NCBI GenBank assembly: GCA_035384605.1
Contig: DAOOIV010000044.1
Location: 1 to 40,534 of the forward strand
Origin: Phycisphaerae bacterium
GTDB lineage: Bacteria > Planctomycetota > Phycisphaerae > UBA1845 > PWPN01
Length of the DNA stretch: 40,534 nucleotides
Direction of reading: 5' to 3'
Part shown: positions 33,573-40,520 of the stretch, piece by piece
How the letters are laid out: every line of letters begins with the position of its first letter
How positions within the stretch are numbered: the first letter of the stretch is position 1
The notes under the pieces: model-generated
What the model was told of the DNA's origin: nothing
The model's input: the letters and a program-made list of their open reading frames with translations, nothing else
Databases searched by the model: none
Translations under genes and position numbers: made by a program

Positions 33573-35285
33573 ATGAGATGCAAATCTGCAATCGGGTTCT
33601 CGCGAGTGCTGGCATTGGTCGGCCTGAGCTTACTGGTGCCGCTCAGCGGCCAGATGTGTAGTCCCGGTCCTGGGCCGGGGGCCACGGTGTGCATCGAGCT
33701 TTCCGACGACATCGACACGGCCACGACCTTGTCGGCGGCATGTTACCGCGTGACTTCCAATATCGACGTGAACGCGCCCCTGACCATCAACCCGGGCGTG
33801 ACCTTGGAGTTCGACGCGGGCCGGTCGATGAGCGTCAATTCGGGAGGGTCGCTCCGTGCCGTCGGGACAACGGAGAATCCGATCGTGTTCACCGGCCGGG
33901 AAGCGGTTCCGGGCTATTGGGGCGGGCTGACGATCTACTACTCCAACTCGAGCAACAACCGTCTCGAGCATGTGACCATCGAGTACGGCGGGAGTTCCAG
34001 CGGAGCAAACCTGACGACCACCGGCACGGCAACCGAGCCGCCGCGTCTGGCGATCGTCAACTGCACGCTTCGAAACAGCGCCGGGTACGGCCTGTACCTC
34101 GACGGGGACAGCGTGATCACCGACTTCTCGACCAACACGTTAACCGGAAATGCATTGGGTGCCGCCTCGGTGGCCCAAAACGTGATCGGAGTGTTGGACG
34201 CGGCCAGTACCTATTCAGGCAACACCCGGGACGTGGTTAATGTTCACGGCGGCTCGGTCAGCAGTGCGCAAACCTGGCAGGCGATCGACGCCGATTACCT
34301 CTTTGACTCCAGCGACCTCGACGTTGACGCGGACCTGATCATTTCGGCGGGCGCGACCCTGGTTTTCGGGCAGGCCCGAGCGGCGTGGATTAACGAGAAC
34401 GGCTCATTGAAGGCGATCGGTACCTCCACCGCCCCGATTGCCTTTACCGCCAAAGAGGCGACGGCCGGCTATTGGAAAGGCGTCGAGTATTACTATTCCA
34501 ACTCGGTAAACAACCGTCTCGAGCATGTGACCATCGAGTACGGCGGGAGTCCCAGCGGAGCAAACCTGACCACCACCGGCACGGCAAGCGTGCCGCCGCG
34601 TCTGGCGATCGTCAACTGCACGCTTCGCAACAGCGCCGGGTACGGCCTGTACCTCGACGGGGACAGCGTAATCACCGACTTCTCGACCAACACGTTAACC
34701 GGCAATGCATTGGGTGCCGCCTCGGTAGCTCAGGATGTGATCGGAGTGTTGGACGCGGCCAGCACCTATTCAGGCAACACCCGGGACGTGGTTAATGTTC
34801 GCGGCGGCTCGGTCAGCAGTGCGCAAACCTGGCAGGCGATCGACGCCGATTACCTGTTCGATTCCGACGATCTCATTGTTGACGCGGACTTGACCATTTC
34901 TGCCGGTGCGACGCTGGTTTTCGGGCAAGGCCGGTATGCGTCGGTTAACGAGAACGGCTCATTGAAGGCGATCGGTACCTCGACCGCCCCGATCATCTTT
35001 ACCGGCAAACAGGCGACCGCCGGCTACTGGGAATGCTTGCTCTATTACTACACCACATCGGTCAACAACGTTCTGGAATATGTGAGGATCGAGTACGGCG
35101 GCGGCAGCAACTCGGGAAACTTGCGTCTCAGCGGAAACGCACGGGCCACGGCCAGAAACTGCACGTTTGCTCATAGCGGCGGATACGGCGTTTATGTGGA
35201 CAGGAATGCAACCATCAACAATGATGTCGAGACGGCAAACCAGTTCTCAGATAACGCCTTGGGGAACGTGTTTATCTCGCCGTGA
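33573..35285 (+). CDS. Secreted right-handed beta-helix protein with internal duplication
   Basis: A 570-residue exported protein, low in Cys and rich in Ser, Thr, Asn, Gly and Ala. The signal sequence ends PLSGQMC with Cys29, a pattern shared with the paralogue at 35824 but not a canonical lipobox. The mature part is built from about two and a half units of 185 residues, each with an N(V/I)TLxFxxGxxxxVNxxGSLxAIGT strand set, IVFTGxEAxxGYW, NRLEHVTIEYGG, NCTLRNSAGYGLYLDGDS and NTLTGNALG. These are hallmarks of parallel beta-helix (pectate-lyase-like) coils. No catalytic residues were identified; surface adhesion, matrix or polysaccharide binding is possible. Two units are 555 bases apart and almost identical in DNA. 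It ends at a strong terminator. Confidence 0.8.
   Translation: MRCKSAIGFSRVLALVGLSLLVPLSGQMCSPGPGPGATVCIELSDDIDTATTLSAACYRVTSNIDVNAPLTINPGVTLEFDAGRSMSVNSGGSLRAVGTTENPIVFTGREAVPGYWGGLTIYYSNSSNNRLEHVTIEYGGSSSGANLTTTGTATEPPRLAIVNCTLRNSAGYGLYLDGDSVITDFSTNTLTGNALGAASVAQNVIGVLDAASTYSGNTRDVVNVHGGSVSSAQTWQAIDADYLFDSSDLDVDADLIISAGATLVFGQARAAWINENGSLKAIGTSTAPIAFTAKEATAGYWKGVEYYYSNSVNNRLEHVTIEYGGSPSGANLTTTGTASVPPRLAIVNCTLRNSAGYGLYLDGDSVITDFSTNTLTGNALGAASVAQDVIGVLDAASTYSGNTRDVVNVRGGSVSSAQTWQAIDADYLFDSDDLIVDADLTISAGATLVFGQGRYASVNENGSLKAIGTSTAPIIFTGKQATAGYWECLLYYYTTSVNNVLEYVRIEYGGGSNSGNLRLSGNARATARNCTFAHSGGYGVYVDRNATINNDVETANQFSDNALGNVFISP
33956..34310 (+). repeat. 555-bp-period direct repeat, copy 1
   Basis: This segment of the first beta-helix gene is nearly identical to 34511-34865, with only scattered single-base changes over about 355 bases; similarity fades on both sides. 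The offset is exactly 555 bases (185 codons), so the reading frame is kept. Confidence 0.9.
34511..34865 (+). repeat. 555-bp-period direct repeat, copy 2
   Basis: Second copy of the segment at 33956-34310. Weaker similarity continues downstream, where GAGAACGGCTCATTGAAGGC recurs in both units at the same offset. Confidence 0.9.
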
Positions 35286-35319
35286 GCGGTCTCCGTGGTT
35301 TCCGAGTCTCGCTTGAATT

Positions 35320-35361
35320 CGCCTCCGGCGGCCGGAACGGCCTGCCGGAGGCGGATCCTTT
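35320..35361 (+). terminator. Rho-independent terminator after the first beta-helix gene
   Basis: A perfect 10-bp stem, CGCCTCCGGC (35320-35329) with GCCGGAGGCG (35344-35353), encloses a 14-base loop that can itself fold (CCG-GAA-CGG). GATCCTTTTA follows. Confidence 0.7.
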
Positions 35362-35367
35362 TAGTCC

Positions 35368-35451
35368 CTTCCGTCGCAACTGGTGCGCATTTTGCGCGCA
35401 TGTCTCCCGATCGTCGGGTGCCATGCCCACGGCTTTGCGTGGGCATGCGCC
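35368..35451 (+). repeat. Dispersed repeat, module 1, copy B
   Basis: Two blocks are identical to the copy at 40430-40520: 35368-35403 (36 bases) and 35415-35451 (37 bases); the bases between differ. The second block contains a perfect hairpin, CATGCCCACG (35422-35431) with CGTGGGCATG (35438-35447), loop GCTTTG. Confidence 0.85.
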
Positions 35452-35509
35452 TTTGAATCCTTGCGGCCGGACATCGGTGGGGTTCGCGCGCATATTGCCG
35501 GTCTACGCG

Positions 35510-35538
35510 CGCTTGGCCTGCGGCCCGCAAGAAGGCGG
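35510..35538 (+). repeat. Dispersed repeat, module 2, copy B
   Basis: Contains GCGGCCCGCAAGAAGGCGG (35520-35538), one base different from copies at 10752-10770 and 40396-40414. Here module 2 follows module 1, whereas at the window end it precedes it. Confidence 0.65.
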
Positions 35539-35719
35539 TCCGCCTCAGGTCTCTGAGGCTCAGATGCCTGTTCGGCCGGCTTCGACCCGCCTGAGAAGCT
35601 GGCGACAGGCTCCCCGCTAGTCGATGCAGTGACAGGGGCGATTTGGGTTCCCAGTAGGCCGAGCGGTCGAGAAGAGGCTGGCAGTAGTCCCCAGGAGGCG
35701 TGCTCAGTGGGATGCCAGC

Positions 35720-35748
35720 GTGACAGGGCGTCGGCCGTACCGTATACT
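35720..35748 (+). promoter_or_regulatory. Promoter of the second beta-helix gene
   Basis: GTGACA (35720-35725) and TATACT (35743-35748), each 5/6 to consensus, are 17 bases apart. The start codon is at 35824 and AAGGAG lies at 35808-35813. Confidence 0.5.
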
Positions 35749-35823
35749 GTCGGCATGGTGACGCGGCGCCGTCACAGGCCCGGCAAGTTTGAGACAAGGT
35801 GCTTTTGAAGGAGTGACCAGATC

Positions 35824-36978
35824 ATGACAGGCAGAAGCAAACACACGTCCCACAGCGCGGTTCCGTTCATTTTACTGGCGACCCTGATTCCTCTGAGTGG
35901 ACCGATTTGCAGGCCGGCTACTCCGCCGGATGGCAACGGCGATGAGTGCACCTACACGACGCTGGGTTCCGACATCACGTCGGATACCACCCTGGCGGCC
36001 GGCTGTTACGACGTCACCGGCACTCTTGAGGTCTCGGCCGGGCTGACTATCCAGCCGGGCAGTACGCTGCGTTTCCAGGCCGGGTGTGGGCTGGAAGTAA
36101 CTGCTACCGGATACATTAGCGCGATCGGCACGGCCGATTCGCCCATCGTCTTCACCGGAGCAACCCAAACCCGCGGGTCATGGAGCGGAATACGGTTCAT
36201 GGACAGCAGCTCCGCAAGCAATCGACTCGAATACGTGACCATTCGATACGGCGGTGCGGCCGGTTCCGGCGGTTTGTATTTGTCCTCCACCGACGAAACG
36301 ACGAAGGTCGCCATTTCCCATTGCACGCTAGGGCAATCTGCCGGTAGCGGTTTGTTTGTGGTGGGCGATGCTGATCTCACCGGCTTTGCCTCCAATACGC
36401 TGACGCAGAATACGCAGGGACCATGCGTGTTGCCGCCCAACGTGGTGCAATACCTTGATCTCGACAGCGACTACACGGGCAATGACCAGCCCTCGATCAT
36501 TCTGAGCGAAGGAACGGTCACCGACGGCCAGATCTGGGCCGACCTGGGAGTTGACTACCAGGCCACGACCATTGAGGTTGCCAGAGATCTCACCATTTCG
36601 CCGGGCGTGACCATCGCCTTCACCAGTGGCGGTTCCATGAACGTGCAGAGCACAGGTTCGTTGGGGGCCGTGGGCGTCCCCGGACGTGAAATCATCTTGA
36701 CGGGGGTGACGCAGACGCCCGGCTCCTGGGAAGGCTTGAGCTACACCGATACCTCCTCGCCAAGCAACAACCTGACGCTGGTGACCATCGAATACGGTGG
36801 GGCGACGCGCGCCAATCTCAGCCTGAATACCGCACCGGTCCGGGTTTCTGCAAATGAGTGTACCTTCGCGCACTCCGCCACCTGTGGGATCTACGTTGCC
36901 GCCGGTGCCACGATCAATACCGACGTTGCAACGGTCAATACTTTCACCGACAACGCCGGCGGCGACGTGTGCCCGTAA
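35824..36978 (+). CDS. Secreted right-handed beta-helix protein, paralogue of the 33573 gene
   Basis: A 384-residue exported protein. The signal sequence ends PLSGPIC with the Cys at residue 29, exactly as in the upstream paralogue. Two beta-helix units follow, each with LTI(Q/S)PG(S/V)T, GSWxG(I/L)xxxDxSSxSN and (V)TI(R/E)YGG, and the C-terminus ends with ECTFAHSATCGIYV and INTDVATVNTFTDNAGGDV, matching the upstream protein's NCTFAHSGGYGVYV and INNDVETANQFSDNALGNV. It is shorter because it lacks the recent duplication. No catalytic site was seen. AAGGAG (35808-35813) supports the start, and the gene has its own promoter. A surface or matrix role is inferred. Confidence 0.78.
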   Translation: MTGRSKHTSHSAVPFILLATLIPLSGPICRPATPPDGNGDECTYTTLGSDITSDTTLAAGCYDVTGTLEVSAGLTIQPGSTLRFQAGCGLEVTATGYISAIGTADSPIVFTGATQTRGSWSGIRFMDSSSASNRLEYVTIRYGGAAGSGGLYLSSTDETTKVAISHCTLGQSAGSGLFVVGDADLTGFASNTLTQNTQGPCVLPPNVVQYLDLDSDYTGNDQPSIILSEGTVTDGQIWADLGVDYQATTIEVARDLTISPGVTIAFTSGGSMNVQSTGSLGAVGVPGREIILTGVTQTPGSWEGLSYTDTSSPSNNLTLVTIEYGGATRANLSLNTAPVRVSANECTFAHSATCGIYVAAGATINTDVATVNTFTDNAGGDVCP

Positions 36979-37092
36979 GCCTGCGGTGGCGGCCCAGTCA
37001 TCAAGGTAATTCACCCGCCCGCCGGTCCGCCTTTGCGATCCGCAGCGGCGGGTTGTATCGGAATCGCTTACGTGTTATTGATATGGACCCTG

Positions 37093-37125
37093 AAGGCCGG
37101 TCTTCTGAAGGCCGGCCTTTGTCTT
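37093..37125 (+). terminator. Hairpin between the second beta-helix gene and dapL
   Basis: AAGGCCGG (37093-37100) pairs with CCGGCCTT (37112-37119) across an 11-base loop, followed by TGTCTTTC. It lies 28 bases upstream of the dapL ATG, so it is either the terminator of the upstream gene or a leader hairpin of dapL. Confidence 0.5.
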
Positions 37126-37147
37126 TCGTTTCGAGGACGGACGAGCG

Positions 37148-38380
37148 ATGAGCGATCCCTATTTCCAGGCGTTGTTCGCGGACCGGATCGGCGGGGCCCA
37201 GTATGGCAAGGGCACGGCCATCTACAAGTTCGAGAAAATCAAGCGGGCCAAGCGGGCCGCGATCAAGGACTTCCCGGACCGCCCGCTGCTCGACTTCGGC
37301 ATTGGCGAGAATGACGAAATGGCCCCCAGGCCGATCCGCGAGGCCATGAAGGTCGAAGTCGATCGGCTGGAGAACCGTGGTTACGCCGATAACGGTATCC
37401 CCGAGTACAAGGAAGCTGCCGCCGCTTTCATGAAGCGAGAATTCGGCGTCACCCTCGATCCGGTTACCGAGGTTAATCATTGCATCGGCTCTAAGCCCGC
37501 TCTGGCCATGCTGCCGGCTGTTTTTATCAATCCGGGCGACATCACCCTCATGACCGTCCCGGGCTACCCCGTGGCCGGCACGCACACCCAGTACTATGGC
37601 GGCTCCGTCTTCAGGCTGCCGCTCGAGGAAAAAAACGGCTTCATGCCCGATCTCGACGCGATACCCGATGATATCCGCCGCCGCGCCAAGCTGCTGGTGC
37701 TCAACTACCCGAACAGCCCGACCGGGGCCTTGGCAGATGAAACGTTCTTTCGTAAGGCGATCGATTTTGCCCTTAAGCACCAAATCGTCGTGGTCAACGA
37801 TGCCGCCCACATCATGCTGACCTATGGACGCAGGCCTCTGAGCTTCCTCCAGATCGATGGGGCGAAGGAGGTGGGTGTCGAGGTTCACTCCATGAGCAAG
37901 GGCTTTCACATGATCGGGTGGCGGCTCGGCTTCGTGGCTGGCCACGAGCGGATCGTGCGGGCTTTTGCGGACGTAAAAGACAATTGCGACAGTGGGCAAT
38001 TCATGGCCATCCAGAAAGCGGCGATTGTCGGCCTGAACGACCCATCGATTCCCGTTGCCGTTCGCACCAAGTACGAACGACGACTTCGCAAGCTGGTGGC
38101 CACGCTCAATGAGATCGGTTTTGACGCAAAGATGCCCGGAGGGACGTATTTCCTCTATGCCCGTTCGCCCAAGGGCATCCAAGGCGGACCGACGTTCGCG
38201 ACTGCCGAGGATTGCTCGCAATTCCTGATTCGCGAGCGGTCGATCTGCACCGTGCCGTGGGATGACGCCGGGGCCTACCTGCGATTCTCCGTCACTTACC
38301 AGGCGCCGACCGAGGCCGATGAGAATGCCCTCATGGCCGCCCTGAAGGACCGGCTGGCCGGGGATCGGTTCGTCTTCTGA
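37148..38380 (+). CDS. dapL: LL-diaminopimelate aminotransferase
   Basis: A 410-residue cytoplasmic PLP enzyme of aminotransferase class I/II. It converts tetrahydrodipicolinate to LL-diaminopimelate in one step with glutamate, bypassing the acylated dap intermediates; this route is known in plants, chlamydiae, planctomycetes and others. Visible are LDFGIGENDEMAP (residues 48-60), ENRGYADNGIPEYKEA, the cofactor-binding NYPNSPTG (186-193), Asp218 in VVVNDAAHIML, and the Schiff-base lysine in HSMSKGFHMIGWRLGF (Lys251). A close aspartate-type aminotransferase cannot be excluded from sequence alone, but the N-terminal ADRIGGAQYGKGTAIYKFEKIKRAK pattern and length fit DapL. The start has a GAGGACGG site about 8-10 bases upstream. 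With asd it serves lysine and peptidoglycan precursor supply. Confidence 0.85.
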   Translation: MSDPYFQALFADRIGGAQYGKGTAIYKFEKIKRAKRAAIKDFPDRPLLDFGIGENDEMAPRPIREAMKVEVDRLENRGYADNGIPEYKEAAAAFMKREFGVTLDPVTEVNHCIGSKPALAMLPAVFINPGDITLMTVPGYPVAGTHTQYYGGSVFRLPLEEKNGFMPDLDAIPDDIRRRAKLLVLNYPNSPTGALADETFFRKAIDFALKHQIVVVNDAAHIMLTYGRRPLSFLQIDGAKEVGVEVHSMSKGFHMIGWRLGFVAGHERIVRAFADVKDNCDSGQFMAIQKAAIVGLNDPSIPVAVRTKYERRLRKLVATLNEIGFDAKMPGGTYFLYARSPKGIQGGPTFATAEDCSQFLIRERSICTVPWDDAGAYLRFSVTYQAPTEADENALMAALKDRLAGDRFVF

Positions 38381-38395
38381 GGGTTCAGGGTTCAG
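38381..38395 (+). repeat. Left arm of an inverted heptamer repeat
   Basis: GGGTTCAGGGTTCAG, starting at the dapL stop codon, is the exact reverse complement of 38482-38496. The 86 bases between include the inverted repeat copy at 38444-38472. Confidence 0.75.
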
Positions 38396-38443
38396 ACCGC
38401 CGGGCTAATCTGAAACCTGAGATTGCGGATCTGAAATCAAGCC

Positions 38444-38472
38444 CGCACGCCCACGCAAAGCTCTGGGCATGG
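38444..38472 (-). repeat. Dispersed repeat, module 1 hairpin, inverted diverged copy
   Basis: On the reverse strand this matches the hairpin block of module 1 (as at 35421-35449) at 26 of 29 bases. The changes break part of the stem, so this is a decaying copy in opposite orientation. Confidence 0.65.
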
Positions 38473-38481
38473 ACCACTTCA

Positions 38482-38530
38482 CTGAACCCTGAACCCTGAG
38501 CCCTGAGCCCTGAGCCCTGAGCCCTGAACC
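38482..38530 (+). repeat. Tandem heptamer repeat
   Basis: Seven units of CTGAACC or CTGAGCC in a row (two A-type, four G-type, one A-type). Its first 15 bases pair with 38381-38395, so the array and the dapL-proximal copy could form a long stem. Confidence 0.9.
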
Positions 38531-38555
38531 CTTCTGCTTCCTTGCCCCGCTCGGC

Positions 38556-38561
38556 TACAAT
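38556..38561 (+). promoter_or_regulatory. Candidate -10 box of the importer operon, leaderless
   Basis: TACAAT lies only 8 bases before the ATG at 38570, and no Shine-Dalgarno is visible. If real, transcription would start at or next to the start codon. No good -35 box is seen. Confidence 0.35.
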
Positions 38562-38569
38562 TCCCGCCT

Positions 38570-39337
38570 ATGACCATCGAGGCCGAGAAGCTCACCATCC
38601 GTCGACTGGGCCGGACCGTCCTGCGGGAGGTGTCCCTGCGGATCGACGAAGGCGACTGCCTGTCGATCATTGGTCCCAACGGCGCGGGCAAATCCACGCT
38701 GATGGGCGGGCTGCTGGGACTGATCCCGGCGGCAAGCGGCGATGTGCGTCTCGACGGCCGACCTCTCGGTTGCTTCAGCCGGCGCGAAATAGCTTGTCGT
38801 ATCGCCTACGTTCCCCAGATACACGAGGGTTACATGGGTTTCCGGGTCCGCGACGTGGTCGAGATGGGTCGCTACGCCCACGTGCGTCCCTTGGACCCGC
38901 TTTCCGACGTTGACCATCGGGCGATCGCGCATGCCGTTGAGGCCTGTCGTATCGACGACCTGCTCGACCGCACAATGGACACCCTTTCCGGCGGTGAACG
39001 GCAGAAGGTTTGGATTGCGGCAGCCTTGGCCCAGCAAGCTCCGGTGATGTTCCTTGATGAACCGACCAACGCTTTGGATCCTGCCCATCAGGCGGAACTG
39101 ATCCGGATTATGCGTCATCTGGCAGGGGGGGCTCATACTTTGGTGGTGATCTGCCATGATCTCAACCTGCCCATTGCCCTGGGTGGCCGGGTGGTGGCGA
39201 TTCGGGAGGGGCGGATCATGTTCGACGATCGCGTCGAGACCCTTCTGGATACCTCGCGCTTGCGAGAGTTGTTCGGGACGGAGTTCGTGTTACACCGTGG
39301 CGCAGACGGCGGGGTCTCGGTCCAGCTACGTATCTGA
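38570..39337 (+). CDS. ABC importer ATP-binding protein, FecE/BtuD type
   Basis: A 255-residue cytoplasmic ATPase of iron-siderophore, haem or cobalamin uptake systems. It has Walker A GPNGAGKST (residues 35-43), the Q-loop (Gln83 in VPQIHEG), the signature LSGGERQKV (139-147), Walker B VMFLDEP (159-165) with catalytic Glu164, the D-loop NALD and the H-loop His196 (VICHDLNL). Family members hydrolyse ATP to drive a FecCD/BtuC permease; the matching permease starts 9 bases downstream. The substrate (iron chelate, haem or B12) cannot be told from sequence. There is no recognisable ribosome site; a TACAAT box 8 bases upstream suggests a leaderless message. No binding protein lies upstream. Confidence 0.92.
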   Translation: MTIEAEKLTIRRLGRTVLREVSLRIDEGDCLSIIGPNGAGKSTLMGGLLGLIPAASGDVRLDGRPLGCFSRREIACRIAYVPQIHEGYMGFRVRDVVEMGRYAHVRPLDPLSDVDHRAIAHAVEACRIDDLLDRTMDTLSGGERQKVWIAAALAQQAPVMFLDEPTNALDPAHQAELIRIMRHLAGGAHTLVVICHDLNLPIALGGRVVAIREGRIMFDDRVETLLDTSRLRELFGTEFVLHRGADGGVSVQLRI

Positions 39338-39346
39338 GGCTCTTAC

Positions 39347-40327
39347 ATGACCGCAAGGCATTGGCAAGCTTACGTCCTCCTGGCGGCGATGCTGGCGATC
39401 GTAACGGGCATATCGATCGCGGTAGGGACCACGGGCGTACCGTTTTCGCGGACTTGGAACGAACTCGGTTTGCCGCGGTTGCTGATGGGCATGCTGGCCG
39501 GCGCGTCGCTGGCCGTTGCCGGAGCGATGTTCCAGTCGTTGTTCCGCAATCCGTTGGCTTCGCCTTATACGCTCGGCGTCTCCAGCGGGGCATCGTTGGG
39601 CGCGGCCGTCGTCATCATGCTCGTTGGTGGGGGCTTATGGCACGGCGTACCGGCGGTCAGCCTCGCGGCTTTTGCCGGAGCGGTCGTCTGCATGAGCGTG
39701 GTTTACATGGTCGCGAACCTTCGTCGGGGCGGCGGCATTGGCACTCTGTTGCTGGCCGGTATCACCATCGGGTTCATTTGCTCGGCCCTGATCGTGATGG
39801 TTCTTTTCCTGGCCCGGCGCTACGACCTGGAAGCGATTCTGCAGTGGACAATGGGATCGCTGCAGGTCGTCGGTTTTGATCCTCTGTATGAAATACTCGC
39901 CATGGCGGCCCTCGGTGGGGGGGTGGCCGCGTGGCTGCACCGCGATCTCGACTTGTTGATGATGGGCGAGGTCGTTGCCGCCGGGCGGGGCGTGTCGGTG
40001 CGCCGTTCACGCCTGGTGGTTTACTTCGCCGCCTCCTTGTTGACGGCCGGCGTGGTCGCTCAGTGTGGTCCGATCGGCTTCGTCGGATTGATGATCCCGC
40101 ACCTTGCCCGCTATATGGTCGGGCCGCGGCACCGGTACCTGCTGCCTGCCTGCGTCCTGACCGGGGCCGCGTTTCTCCCGTTATGCGACCTCCTGGCCCG
40201 AAATGCGATGTGGTGGCTGACCGGCGATTCCCGGCAAGTACCGGTCGGCGTCCTGACCAACCTGATCGGCGGCGCGTTCTTCCTGTACCTGCTGCTTCGC
40301 GGCCGGGGCGGGGTAGGAGGAATGTAA
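39347..40327 (+). CDS. ABC importer permease, FecCD/BtuC family
   Basis: A 326-residue integral membrane protein with about nine to ten hydrophobic segments. The family signatures are FRNPLASPYTLGVSSGASLGAAV (N-terminal half, about residues 66-88, cited in part), the cytoplasmic coupling-helix region with GEVVAAGRGVSVRR, and the C-terminal GPIGFVGLMIPHLARYMVG. It forms the dimeric channel of an iron-chelate, haem or cobalamin importer with the ATPase encoded just upstream. A TGAGG site formed at the ATPase stop codon lies 6 bases before the ATG, so translation of the two is close. The substrate-binding protein is missing and may lie beyond the window or elsewhere. Confidence 0.93.
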   Translation: MTARHWQAYVLLAAMLAIVTGISIAVGTTGVPFSRTWNELGLPRLLMGMLAGASLAVAGAMFQSLFRNPLASPYTLGVSSGASLGAAVVIMLVGGGLWHGVPAVSLAAFAGAVVCMSVVYMVANLRRGGGIGTLLLAGITIGFICSALIVMVLFLARRYDLEAILQWTMGSLQVVGFDPLYEILAMAALGGGVAAWLHRDLDLLMMGEVVAAGRGVSVRRSRLVVYFAASLLTAGVVAQCGPIGFVGLMIPHLARYMVGPRHRYLLPACVLTGAAFLPLCDLLARNAMWWLTGDSRQVPVGVLTNLIGGAFFLYLLLRGRGGVGGM

Positions 40328-40385
40328 ACTTGGAACCTTACGGCCGGATATGTGTGCGGCTTGCGCATGTTTCTGGATCGCGGTA

Positions 40386-40414
40386 CGCTTGGGTTGCGGC
40401 CCGCAAAAAGGCGG
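40386..40414 (+). repeat. Dispersed repeat, module 2, copy C
   Basis: Contains GCGGCCCGCAAAAAGGCGG (40396-40414), identical to 10752-10770. The flanking CGCTTG is also shared by the three copies. It lies immediately before module 1. Confidence 0.65.
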
Positions 40415-40429
40415 TCCGCCTTATAGTCT

Positions 40430-40520
40430 CTTCCGTCGCAACTGGTGCGCATTTTGCGCGCATGTTTCTGGTTCGCAGAGCGCCGGGTGCCATGCCCACG
40501 GCTTTGCGTGGGCATGCGCC
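40430..40520 (+). repeat. Dispersed repeat, module 1, copy C
   Basis: Identical to 35368-35451 over two blocks of 36 bases (40430-40465) and 37 bases (40484-40520), with the same hairpin CATGCCCACG/CGTGGGCATG (40491-40516). The middle piece is 7 bases longer here. It is intergenic, near the window end. Confidence 0.85.

Larger units (their letters stand above)
35286..35823. other. Intergenic region between the two beta-helix genes
   Basis: No gene is supported in these 538 bases. It holds a terminator (35320-35361), the dispersed repeat modules 1 (35368-35451) and 2 (35510-35538), and a good promoter (35720-35748). Long open frames on both strands here look non-coding. Confidence 0.6.

Noticed and set aside
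35315..35358. GAATTC and GGATCC sites flanking a hairpin, as if from a cloning vector
   Set aside because: The hairpin is a normal terminator directly after a gene, and single sites of six bases are expected by chance; no vector sequence is present.
38482..38530. CRISPR-like array
   Set aside because: The units are seven bases long with no spacers, so it is a simple tandem repeat.
38479..38697. Reverse-strand open frame ending in repeated Gly-Ser-Gly-like residues
   Set aside because: Its C-terminal part is merely the translated heptamer repeat and the rest is antisense to the ATPase gene.
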